A stretch of 64,000 bases of DNA. Origin: Astrocystis sublimbata (Eukaryota; Ascomycota; Sordariomycetes; Xylariales; Xylariaceae). This document shows, piece by piece, positions 35,836-46,655 of the stretch. A program made the position numbers and the translations under genes. Where the stretch lies: contig JAJNNY010000087.1 in assembly GCA_022453515.1 (NCBI GenBank), positions 1 through 64,000 on the forward strand, given 5' to 3'. The notes under the pieces are model-generated. The model searched no databases and was not told the DNA's origin. It saw only the letters and a list, made by a program, of their open reading frames with translations. How positions within the stretch are numbered: position 1 is the stretch's first letter; each line of letters begins with the position of its first letter.

Positions 35836-38448
35836 TTATACCACGCTCCAATAAGGCGCAAAGTTAGGATCCAGGGCATCCCAGATAAATGGCATACCTC
35901 GGTTGAGCCCATGCTCATCGAATTTACGGGCTCGAACTTCCGTGCTGAAGTCCATCATAGTGGCTTTGAACTTCTTAGCAGCGGCTTGTGTTTTCGGGTT
36001 CGTCCTCGCCAACAAAGTCTCATCGTCGAAAAGGTGAGACAAGGTCTCGTTGGTGTCTCGCCACATGGGTCGATGGCCGACAACATATGTCGAGATTTGC
36101 CAGATGGCACCTTCAGGTGTCGGCATGAAAGTCACTATACTCACACATATTAGCAAGGTTCATACATTCTCGGGGGTGTTAAGAGTTGTAAGAGCATGGG
36201 GGCAGCATAATCCGCTAAAATGAGATAAAAGTTCGTACTAAGGTCTTTTTCTGTAAGTCCCTTTTGAGTGGGAATAGGTCGCAAAAATCCTGCTGGGGCA
36301 AATGGAAGGGCCATTGAGTTTAAATGTATGCCGTTAGTGCTCATGACATTGCTCACGATGACACTGAGGTAGACCTGATGTGTGAGGACATCGGCAATAG
36401 CTTGTCTATATTGTACGCAGAAGTTAGCGATACCTCTCATACTAATGTGGTGCATCACGAATCAAGGTATGTAGGCGTTTCAGGATCAAGGGAGCGCATG
36501 AAGGCGATTTGTACCCTTTGAGGCATGCCAGCCAAAAAGGGTAACCATCGAGTCCAAGTGCTTACCTGGTCTTGATACGAGGGAAGTCATAGACCTGGGC
36601 AGCTTTGGTCTCGTGATACCAAGCCTGCAGCTCTACATCCCTCGCGACTGCCTTATCATTGGGGTAATACGAGCTGATAAAGCTTTGCATGAACTCTCGA
36701 ATCGCTTCGGTGATTACACTAGTGTCCTCGTAGAAGGGGAACGACTTTAGCTTAGGTCCAAATGAGTTGTCAACCAAGCCACGTGCTTTGAAATCTGAAC
36801 GGTAGTAGTTCCTTTTGAAATCGGCCGATTCTCCAGACAAGTACAACTGGTTGACGTAGTCTCTGGCAGCATCTGGAGACCACGGGTAGTACTGTGGCCC
36901 AGTGAATGTCTCCCCTGTGGTAAGGCCTGTCTGCAAGTTTGGACGTATCCCCCAAGGCGTTTTCTCAACTATTCAGTTGTTGTCAGCAGATAAAGCGTAT
37001 TGCTGTGAAACTGAGAAAAGGTCATACCCCTATTCAGAATGCCCATAATTGGATGGTCATTGCCAAGGCTCCGAATTGCAGCGAGATAAGGTGCTTCCGC
37101 TGCCGAGTGCGACTGTCCAACTGTTTAAAACATTGAGTCAATAATGTCCGCTGATAGTGGGATTCCCTTAACGTCTCATGTGGCTAGGGGAAGCAAAAGG
37201 AGCTGAGAATGCCGTTCTATGAGCACACTAACCATGCGCCCATGTTGAAAAATATCCGTCATTTTGATTGAGTAGCATCTTAGCAAGCAACCAATCCGCC
37301 GGTTTGTCGTTCGGTGTGTATATAAGAGCCGACTTCTCTCTACCCTTGACAATAGGCTTAACGGCCAGAGGAAGGAAGTCACCCGACCGGTTAATGTAAA
37401 AGTATGCTTGACACCCGGCACCGTACTTTCCGCTTGACTCAAGATCCCTATATATAACTTATTAGTACAAGCACGTTTGCCAGATTGAAGTGAGAGTCCC
37501 AAAGACTGTAAAGGTAGTGGATCAGAGAGACCCTAATTGCTGTTAAGGCAAACTCTCGCTTCATACGCAGGCGGAAATTGACGCGAACGATGGCGAGACT
37601 CATCGGAGCTATAGTTTCTTGATAGTGATACTTACTGCGGAAGGTCAGTCCTGAAAAAGATAATGGTTATGTAATACAACCCGGTAATGTAGAGATACTT
37701 GTGCACATACCTTCATTTGACTAAAGTCTGTGGAAAACAGTCGACCCTGATCTCGAAGGTTTCTCAGAGAAAGCCCGCCAGTGATGGTAGCGGCATCGTC
37801 GACTGGGAAGAGAAAAGATTCATGAAGTTTAACACGTTGTATTTTGTATGGAGACGCCGACTAATCACAACGTCAGACATTGAAAAAGCAGAAGGCAGTA
37901 AGCCAAGGAACGTAGAGGCCTGTGAACAAGCATCCAAAACGAGAAAGAGGTCTATATTCTCCTACCAGTCTCATCATTGAGAATAAACGGTCATCCGTAT
38001 AGTTCGTAAGCATGCCCTGCATTGGCCCTCGAGGGAGCGACATGTTCCACTGATTTTCGTATGCATTCGTGTAGTCTCCCAACTTAGTGAAGTTGCCTTT
38101 CTATGATTCTGTTAGCAAGCAGTCAACTCCTACAAGGTGTAACCTTCGTACCGCAATAACGCCAGCCAGAGCAGACTCCGCCTCTTTGCTGATTATCGTT
38201 GCGTGCTCAATCACCACGGGAAACCATTGTGCTTGTTGCGCAGATATCGTTTTATTCGCGAGGGTTCCAGTGGGATAATAGGCACCTCCGAGTGGGTATT
38301 TCTCGTATAGCCAGCCCCTTCTTTTGGTTGCGATCTCAGCGGCCCTTGATGCATAATCATGACCGACGGTTGGGAGGGAAAAACCATCACTGGCACTGGC
38401 TATAACCGCGGTACTCGAGAGTAGGACACTCAACGTCGGCAGCTTCAT
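35836..38448 (-). CDS. Secreted Mn-lipoxygenase-like protein, metal site altered
   Basis: Exons deduced: 38448-38152, 38100-37966, 37860-37711, 37437-37233, 37120-37028, 36968-36566, 36405-36239 and 36134-35836, coding for 582 aa. A signal peptide (MKLPTLSVLLSSTAVIASA) suggests secretion. Landmarks match fungal Mn-lipoxygenases: YYPTG, GMLTNYTDDRLFSM, WLLAK, RSLGNDHPIMGILNR, PFYED and the end GMPFIWDALDP. Family members dioxygenate polyunsaturated fatty acids using two His, then His and Asn, and a terminal Val as ligands. Here His262 and His267 (spacing x4) and Val582 are present. The positions of the second His and the Asn read Ser446 and Ser450 in an ungapped alignment to the remembered Gaeumannomyces enzyme. 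Exon 3 joins exon 4 only through a GAG acceptor; see the candidate micro-exon. Catalytic activity is doubtful. It may be a binding protein, a divergent enzyme or an early pseudogene. Confidence applies to family and exon map. Confidence 0.8.
37636..37650 (-). other. Candidate 15-nt micro-exon of the lipoxygenase-like gene
   Basis: A TTTTTCAG acceptor and a GTAAGT donor bracket 15 bases inside the intron between 37710 and 37438. Read in the frame required by exon 3 it gives a TGA. Read one base later it encodes TDLP and then Gln across the junction, and leads in frame into DLESSGKY at the canonical TATAG acceptor (exon from 37447). This looks like the ancestral junction with a single extra base, or a splice pathway that is now bypassed. 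Confidence 0.4.
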
Positions 38449-38530
38449 GGTTGCGTCTGTGAATCTATCAATAGCGGTGAATGGCAAGAACAATTGGCAA
38501 GGGTAGAAATTAGCAAAGGGCACAAGTTCT

Positions 38531-38540
38531 ATTATAAATA
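38531..38540 (-). promoter_or_regulatory. Candidate TATA box of the lipoxygenase-like gene
   Basis: TATTTATAAT on the minus strand ends about 83 bases upstream of the start codon at 38448, a plausible distance for a fungal promoter with a short leader. No other element was identified. Confidence 0.4.
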
Positions 38541-38972
38541 CCCTTCAGTGAGTATCTATCTACTGATACCTATTTCCAAGCTTCCCCACTAATACATTAT
38601 TCTGAATCAGTACGATATGTTGACAGGATCGATCTACCGCAGCTTACATCCATGCTGACTGGGATGGTCGCACCGACGCATCAGTTTGGCAGTGATGGAC
38701 TGCCATGATCCGAGTGAGCACTAAAATCTCAACACATTTGAGCCAGGGTAAAGGGGAAAGGTTCGTAGGCATCAAATATACTAGACCATAAGATCCGAAG
38801 CGAGCATGGGGACGCTGAAATGTCGGTGATTTGATAGCTCTACTTTTATCATCAGATCCTTCTGTAGTCAGCGGTCCCTTGGCATATCCCATGGAATTGA
38901 TAACTTGACAAAGCGCAGTAGGGTGAGAAAGCTCGGGCTCCTCGTGATATGCACTACATATGATTGATTAGC

Positions 38973-38982
38973 TACCTAGGTA
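38973..38982. repeat. TACCTAGGTA palindrome, copy 3
   Basis: Exact palindrome about 525 bp upstream of the lipoxygenase-like start; the symmetry extends to GCTACCTAGGTAGC. Confidence 0.8.
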
Positions 38983-39045
38983 GCCAAAATAACGGCTTTC
39001 ATTACTCGTATTTTTGGGGGAGATCCGGCCTCAGCAAACGTTGAC

Positions 39046-39070
39046 CCAAGATCTCACTTTGAGATCTTGG
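39046..39070. repeat. Perfect 11-bp hairpin, 3-nt loop
   Basis: CCAAGATCTCA (39046-39056), loop CTT, then TGAGATCTTGG (39060-39070). The match is perfect. It is not near a recognised gene end. Confidence 0.85.
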
Positions 39071-41833
39071 AAAGCGCAAATCCCATGCAACTAGCATACT
39101 CAACTAGCATAGTAGCTAATACTCTTTCGTACTGATGTCATCTGCAGAGCTAGGGTCGTGCCGATCGGTCGAGGGGTTCAAGGCCCATGCAAGGGTCTAG
39201 GGGCTGGCAGGCGAGGGGCACCATTACCACCCGAGCACCTTAACTACCGGTTGTGCATTAAATGTAGGCACTTATGTACTTGAACAAAATCTACACGATG
39301 TCCGCAGATTTGACAACACACCTAGCGTGAAGACAAATTTTATTGCGTTCGCAGACCAGCTACTACCGGCTTGCTTGATAAGCTTTTCGCTCTGTATTGC
39401 CAATTGGAACTTTCTCTTCCAATCCCTGTTGCCTCTTAAAATCAAATACATCACCGAAGTAGGATTTTATCAGACCACCACTGGAGCACTCGAGCACCTA
39501 CTGTGGTGTCTGGTTTGATCACGTATTCTGCTGTCGTCCCCTAAAGACCCTAGATAAGTGAATCAAGGGTTCGAAACTGCTACTCCCTCCTTTCACTGCA
39601 CATTCAAGTCATACATAAAAACCAAACTTATGAATTAGATAAGGCTATAATTATCCATGATCGAATATTACGATGAAACAGAGTGTGAGCAGAGGCGGGG
39701 GACGATGAAAATCCCATGGAGCCTGGAATACCTTTCGCAACCTGTGTGGTTTCCATGTCCTCCCACCCTGTTCTAAGCTGTGTATTGTGTATTGCGATTG
39801 ACTCAACAGTTAATGTGACATGTAGGTAGGCAGCAAGTACTGTCCACATGACTCATGTAGGTACTGGGCAACTAGCTTGATGAAGTAATTGATTTGAACC
39901 AATAGCAATACGCTAAAGCATCAGATGCCAATGCATTCCATTCGTTCTTTTGTATGACACAAATTAGTGAAAGACTCACATGGCATATTGGTTATACTGA
40001 GTGAACATGTGGTTAGTACGGGTAAACTCCAAGGAAAGACTTGAGGCTTTTAACGCGGACCGGAGCAGCGGTGCCGATGTCAATACTTCGTTTACAAGCA
40101 GCTCGTTTACTGTCCAATAGAGAGCTGTAACGTGCAATTGCCTGTACGAGTTACGATATTTGCCAATGCTGAGGCCATTATGAGAACAGCCCGCACCAAG
40201 CCCTTGACCGGGGACCACCATTGAGGCTAGGCCAACGTCTCTAGTAGTTCCAACTAGTCCAAAATCGAGCTCGCCGAGTCAGATACTGACCAACATATAT
40301 GTGAGACATAATCATGGATTCAATATAAAGTTGATAACCCAGGCACGTGAATAAGGGAAACAGAACGTATGCAAACCTTCATTTAGCACAAAACCCCCAC
40401 ATATTCAAAATACATTCCACGTAACAACTCATTTCTTGAAAGGCCACCATTCAGCAGGCCAAGAATGCTGCCTTGTCACTGATCGGATATTTCTTTCTTA
40501 GTAAACCCGGAATCTCACAGCGGTATGGGTACGGTGCACATCGAGCACCTGTGCATGGGCTCCAAGGAGCATAGATCAACATTGGCAGCATACTACTAGC
40601 GATATCCCTCATCCCGGCACCGAGGGCTCTGACACATGAATTATGTTGCAATTTTATGCATTATAATCTTGCTTGGCGAGCTTGGTACTACTGCTCCATG
40701 AGGATTCGTTGGACCTTGGCAACTTGGCGTGCTTAGCTACCCTAGCTCGCAAGTTCGGACCTCCATCAGCAACATCCTAGGTTGGATGACTCAGCTAGTG
40801 GTCACAGCCCTCACTACATGTACTGCCACATATCAAGAGACTTTCAATTGATCAACCGAGAAATCTAAATGACACATACCAAGAGATAGGACCTGAGAAT
40901 GGGAAACTACTAGCCCTACACATGAATGAAGCTGTTGCAAGCCACAGCTTGTAACTTCCATCCACTAAAGTACCAACCTGGTATCAGCTACGACAAGTTT
41001 AAGCTGTTAAAGCATTATCATCCTGGGGCCTGCTTCACGCATCAGGTCGTCAATATAATCCCCTTGAAAGATGTAACGCATATTGATAAATCGTTACCAT
41101 CAGGTAGAGAGCCCTCCTTCTTCCTAAAGTCAAGCGTGAGCATCTGCTACTGCATAAGAGCTACACTCCGTAGTATGGTATACAGCCTTGAATGTGTTCA
41201 AGTATGCAGTATAAGCTAGCTGTACTTCATGTGAACAAAATTTTGTGCTCACATTTTGGAAATGCTCCTGCTGCAATGTAATTCCGCCGGCCTTTGAACT
41301 GCCATGTGAGTTGTCAAGACTAACTTTAGTTGCTGATTGATATGGAATTAACGTCCAGCCATCTTGATATGCTCAGGCTGTCTTGTGAGAGATAGCGAGT
41401 CTCTTACACGATGAACGCCACAGTTCTCGTATGCCTACTTAGGTACTCAGGCTATTGTAGCCAATAGGAAGTTCATAATATTGTGACGTAAGACGAACTT
41501 GCGAAATGTTAAGCAACAAGGTAACACCTGCAAAATTCCATTAACTTCTCCTTTTGGTTTGATGAACGAGTTTCTGTACAACGTTTTTACTCCAACATCA
41601 CACAAACAATACTCTGATATTTGGTGGCCTGCTGCAGAACGAAGAGTCTTGCATGATTGACCAAAGGGGCATGGAAGCAGGTGGCAAAACAGGGGTTGAG
41701 GCAGATGCCCATAGAACATTGGTTCAATAATTGATCTCGAAACATGTCGTTGACCAGATAATATTACTCTTTGCAGTGTGTAGCTGAAAGCTGAAGCTCG
41801 TCATTGATACAGCTGTAACTAATATTGATACCA

Positions 41834-41980
41834 TGTCAGGTGTCACGGTAGCAAGGGCTTCACTACGACCTAGGGGCTCCCCTGTAGGGTCTGTCTGGGC
41901 TACTAGATCTGTGTATATAAGGACGGGGCGACTCCCACTGCATGGGAGAGCCCAGGAATCAATAGAATTGACACCTGACC
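41834..41980. mobile_element. Solo-LTR-like or MITE-like element
   Basis: A 147-bp unit starts TGTCAGGTGTCA and ends TGACACCTGACC, an inverted repeat of 12 bp with one mismatch at the outermost base. Inside is TATATAAGG near 41914, as in an LTR promoter, in a G/C-richer stretch than its surroundings. No reverse transcriptase ORF is next to it, so a solo LTR or a short non-autonomous element is more likely than a full transposon. I see no clear target-site duplication, which lowers confidence. Confidence 0.45.
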
Positions 41981-42703
41981 CCTACTATTCTGCTTCACTA
42001 CTAGGCCAATGCTATATTCCTTCACTCTGGTGCAAAAACACTTGACATACCGGCACAACTAGCACTATGTCTGCGATACGCAAGCATCAGTGTCTGCCCA
42101 ACCCCTTTGGTAGCAGGAATAAGCTGGTACACTTCATACTCATCAAAATTTCATTGAGGTTCTCAACGTGAGGACTATGACAAGAGAAGTTTTCCGATAT
42201 ACGTGAGGATAGGATTCCACGGCGCTGAACGCTATGCTCGACTCTATAGATTATTACTGTTGATCTTAGTTTTTCGAGGACTCGCGACCTAATTACAGCC
42301 CAGCCCAGCTAGTAACAGTTAAGGCGAACCATTAAGATCAAGACATATAAATTTCTTCTGGCCTCGTGCTATGAGCTAAGCTTCATGGTAATTGTAATTT
42401 GTCGCGGAGAGGTGGAGCCATATATATCGTTAGCTCTCTCATGGGACTAACGGCGTCGTTTTTCCGTGACATAGTTGCTCACTATGAAACTCTGCGGCTT
42501 TTTTAGATGCGTGATATCTAGTAGAAAAACGTGTTCATAGCCTCGCTTCCACCGATATGATGTAAATAACAATAATTACAATATTGTTATTTCGGTAGAG
42601 CCAAAACGCGCATAAACTTGACAGTCCAGGGTTGATGGTATGCTCAAGCATGTCAATAACTAGATATCCTCATCATTTGATGGCCGTGCGTTTAAATCAT
42701 ACG

Positions 42704-42713
42704 TACCTAGGTA
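42704..42713. repeat. TACCTAGGTA palindrome, copy 4
   Basis: Exact palindrome about 500 bp upstream of the permease start, followed by GGTATAG. Confidence 0.8.
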
Positions 42714-43080
42714 GGTATAGTCACCTAATATTGATCCATCTTTGCGTATACCTTATCAGATGAATTTCCAGCCTCATATAAATTGACTATGATGGGGGGT
42801 TCCATGTCTAATCGAAGGCCAGAGCGTTCTTCTCATTCGTCGATATGTCGCCATATGCTTATATGGTAGCGAAACATTGGCGCCTATTGCGTGCTTCTTG
42901 ACCCATGCAATTTGGGGGGCACACAGCGTCACATTTGGAAGCTGTTTACACTGCACTGGATCTGAGCCAATTGCCTCAAGCACGCAATCTCGCAAATCTG
43001 ACAAGGCCTAGCGGTTATCTAACGATTTTCCTGCCCCTGCCCTCCTGATTATCTCGTCCCCTCGTTATCTCATTGCACAG

Positions 43081-43091
43081 TATATTTATAT
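43081..43091 (+). promoter_or_regulatory. Candidate TATA box of the permease gene
   Basis: TATATTTATAT lies about 125 bases upstream of the ATG at 43216. Position and sequence fit a TATA element; this is inference only. Confidence 0.35.
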
Positions 43092-43215
43092 GACACGCAG
43101 GTATGTTTCCCCAGCATTATGAACCTGCATATCGACACAAACCCTCATCTCTAGAGTTTAATCCGGATTTTCCTTTATTTGAAAGCTTTTATCGGTATAC
43201 TACGACTAGTTTGCA

Positions 43216-45867
43216 ATGGGCTTTCCCAAGCTTTGGGGGCGACCTGCGCCCACTGCATCTACCGGCCCGGACAGTGCCAGCGACTTACAAGTGGTTCATG
43301 ATGGCGACCTGACCTACACTCGAGCTCAAGCACACAACGGTTCGGGGGTCACTTAGTGAGTATTGTTGTTCCTTGGAATCATTTCATTCTCCCTCGGCAG
43401 CTTTTGCGGTACGAGACTCCTCTTCAAAACCCAAGAAATTAGCTGGAGATACTCATAGCCCTTGCATATCGCGATTGGAACAGGATCAACTGACTTCGAG
43501 GCAGCCAGGAGGCAGTTGGGGCACCCGTGGAATCTAAATCGCCACTGGGCTATCATGTGGGCTGGGTGACTGTCATTTTCCTGAACGTGAATCAAATGAT
43601 CGGAACCGGGATCTTTTCTACTCGTGAGTTTGCTTTCATAATTATCTATTTACCAGCTAACTATCGAATGGCGTCTGCACATGAAAAGGAGGCAAAGAAT
43701 TAAAGGCGAAAAGAAACAACTTGCGGCGTGAAGCTTAACTGACATTCTGCACAGCGGGTACTATTCTGAAGAGAACCGGTTCGGTTGGGCTGGCGCTCAT
43801 ATATTGGGTCATCGGTATTTTCCTGGCGATCGCCGGCTTCGCCGTCTACTTGGAGCTGGCGAGCTACTTCCCGAACCGGTCCGGATCGGAAGTCGTGTAT
43901 CTCGAGCAGGCCTACCCGAGGCCCAGACATTTCTTCCCGATTGCCTTTGCGTTCTACTCTGTAGTCCTCTCCTTCAGTAGTAGCAACGCGATCGGTGCGT
44001 GTTCCGTCCACACCATCCACTTATAGGATTCCACAACTCACGCAAGCTTTTGGCACCAGTACTGTCCAATTATCTGTGGGCATTGGCTCAGTACGTATTC
44101 CCCAACACTTTGGTGGTTTCATTAGCCAGGGATACCCTATATTTAGTTGAGAGCAACATACGCCATACCATGCTGTTGATAAAAGACTGACTGATATGCT
44201 TACTAGCAAAACGCCGACAGAATGGCAAGTCAAAGGCGTGGCTATAGCGTCTTATACTATTGCTGTTATTTGTAAGTCTCAAGTTATCAAAAGCACGAGC
44301 ATTTTTCTCATACTACGGGTCACAGGCGTCATAGCACATAATAAATATTCCCTTGTAAGTATTTTTTCGGTATCACTGAGGCTCATCATGAGTGTATCAA
44401 AAGCCTTTTGAGGTCAAGGAGTAAAGGTATTACAGGCATGGAATGAGCTGACAGTATACTCAGTGGGCGACAAACATCATCGGGGGCGTAAAAATCCTCA
44501 CCCTCATATTGTACGTACTATGTTCAATCTGGCCGTAACATTGTTCTCACATCAAGTCTACGATGCTTCAGCATCAGCATCACAGGCTTCGTCATCCTGG
44601 GTGGACATGTCTCTCGAGTTGCCGATCCCGGCGCCAATTTCCGGAATGCGTTCGAAGGCACCACGAACAACGGGAACGATCTCTCCATCGCCCTCGTCAA
44701 TATCATCTTCGCGTATAGCGGATACGCCAACGCTTTCTCAGTGGTCAATGAGATCAAGAACCCTATCCCAACACTGAAACGCAACGGAGCAATTTCCGTT
44801 GCAATCGTGGCGATACTGTACCTTCTCTGCAACGTTGCATATTTCTCAGCTGGTATGGTGATCGCTTTCCTGGTGTTGAGGTTCAAGTAGTCGGTCGCTT
44901 ACTCGTGAGAACAGTGCCGAAGGAAGAATTCGCCAAGTCAAAAGCTACTGCGGCATCTGTCTTCTTCGCTGCTGTATTTGGCCCTGGCCGTGCTCAAGAT
45001 GCCTTAAATGCGTTGGTACTCATCAGTGCTTTCGGCAACCTTCTCGCCGTGCTAATCGGCCAGTCTCGTCTCATTCGTGAAATTGGCAGGTGAGAAATCC
45101 AATGATCACCATGAACAATCCGCGTTAAATAAAGACACTAATGTGGACGATGGGGGAACTAGGCAAGGAGTCTTACCGTTCACGGAATTTTGGGTATCAA
45201 CGAAGCCCTTTGGAACACCCATCGGTCCGTATTTCATCAAGTGGCTAGTGACGATTATTTTCATCGTCGCCCCTCCAGCAGGCGATGCATTTCAATTTGG
45301 TAAGTCGATTTCAAATCTCGGGCTCCGCCAGCGCATGGATGACCAGCTATTAACCGATTTGGCATTTCAGTTGTCAGTCTCAAGACCTACCCCGACGGAA
45401 TATTCTTTGTCGCCATGGCAATCGGCCTTTGGATCATTCGGTACAGGCATAAACGCCTCAATCGGGAGCGGCCAGCTTTCAAAGCATGGGACATCTGTCT
45501 GGTGTTCTTCCTTCTAGTACAGATCTATACGATTGCGACTCCCTGGATCCCTCCCAAGGGAGGGCCGTACGCAGGCGAAGTCAGCTTCTGGTATGCCACT
45601 TATGCGGTGGTGGGAATCGCTGTTATTGCTCTTTGCGGAGTCTATTATGTCTTCTGGATGTATGTCCTGCCCAAGATCGGGAAATACCGGCTGCGCCCGG
45701 AGATCTTGAGCGTCGGTGACGAAGGCGCCAACACCCATCGGCTTGTCAAAGTCTCACTAGAAGAGGTGGACAAATGGGACAATGAGCATGATGAGGCCGG
45801 CCGCTTGAGACGAAGAACCGAATATATAACAGAAGTAGGTTCGGTGGAGAAAAGCTATAGCACATAA
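43216..45867 (+). CDS. LAT/APC amino acid permease, methionine-permease-like
   Basis: Eleven exons deduced: 43216-43355, 43505-43623, 43755-43994, 44060-44090, 44207-44271, 44326-44354, 44464-44510, 44572-44852, 44915-45089, 45163-45299 and 45371-45867. They join in one frame to 586 aa. About twelve hydrophobic helices can be counted. The first carries NVNQMIGTGIFST (~74-86), the unwound substrate-binding segment typical of APC transporters. Other landmarks are YQEAVGAPVESKSPLG before TM1, TPTEWQVKG, AYSGYANAFSVVNEIKNP and FGNLLAVLIGQSRLIREI. These fit the fungal high-affinity methionine permease (MUP1-like) branch of the LAT family, importing a neutral amino acid across the plasma membrane. 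Substrate is inferred. Lys residues in both tails (for example NREIPFAK-type positions are absent, but RYRHKR and VDKWDNEHDE are seen) leave ubiquitin-mediated control open. Exons of 29 and 31 nt are unusually small. It converges with FAS2. Confidence 0.9.
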
Positions 45868-46655
45868 ACTCCATCCGTGTGATTTGATGGTCTCTCGCGG
45901 CACTGCAACCTAAATTATCAACAAATGTTATTAATAATCTAGTCGCCCTAGTGCCACTCAATTACCTACCTGTGTGTAGACATTCATGTCAAGGCTCACA
46001 CGTTTCTCCTTTGACTTTCCAGTACTCCCTTATCTTGAGGTGCATCGTACAGTACCCCTTATTGCACACTCTATGAGTCGGGCCAACGTGCTCCCATCCT
46101 CTACGACTCGGGAAAACACAAGGATACTGTGTCAGAGGGTGGCATACCTACCTAGGTAGGTACTGAGTACACATGCAACCCCTAGCTGGCGTCTCCATGA
46201 CATGAATAACACCGAAAGCTCGGTTTCACGTGCTGACATACAGCACTCAGTACGGTTTCACATGTCAAAACGAAACTACTGTGGGGAATGCGGGCCACTC
46301 ACTCGCTACTTAATTAATCAATATGTGCATCTATACGTACTCAATTCGCATCCCAACGCAAACAGCAACAACGTTAATATTCAACGAAGACACCCACAAG
46401 AACATCTGATTTGATATGACGGTCTACTCTATATATTCTAGGTTCATCGGGGTCTGGAGGCGACAATATCGTCTCATCTCAGCAATGGTCAACTCCTCAT
46501 GATCCGTCAAAGCCAATTAGGGTACTACAACGGGTTCCTTCAGTGGGTGTTGTCATAAATCTGCGCACGTACATGCCGAACGGCAATACAAGCCCACATA
46601 GCCTAACGCCTAGCTAAGAATGTACAAAAGCCAACAAATATGAATTCGATAGGCT
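45868..46655. other. Convergent intergenic region
   Basis: 788 bp between the 3' ends of the permease (+) and FAS2 (-), probably both 3' UTRs. It includes one TACCTAGGTA palindrome. No gene seen. Confidence 0.7.
46149..46158. repeat. TACCTAGGTA palindrome, copy 5
   Basis: Exact palindrome with symmetry extending over CCTACCTAGGTAGG, in the gap between permease and FAS2 3' ends. Confidence 0.8.

Larger units (their letters stand above)
38449..43215. other. 4.8 kb divergent intergenic region
   Basis: This lies between the lipoxygenase-like gene (-) and the permease (+). It holds both promoters, a perfect hairpin at 39046, a 147-bp LTR/MITE-like element at 41834 and two TACCTAGGTA palindromes. 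No ORF here has recognisable protein features. Confidence 0.6.

Noticed and set aside
36150..36238. Open frame continuing exon 8 of the lipoxygenase-like gene to a stop at 36150
   Set aside because: Splicing at GTACGA (36238) to TATAG (36135) restores KDL-MTFMPTP, which fits the family; the read-through residues do not.
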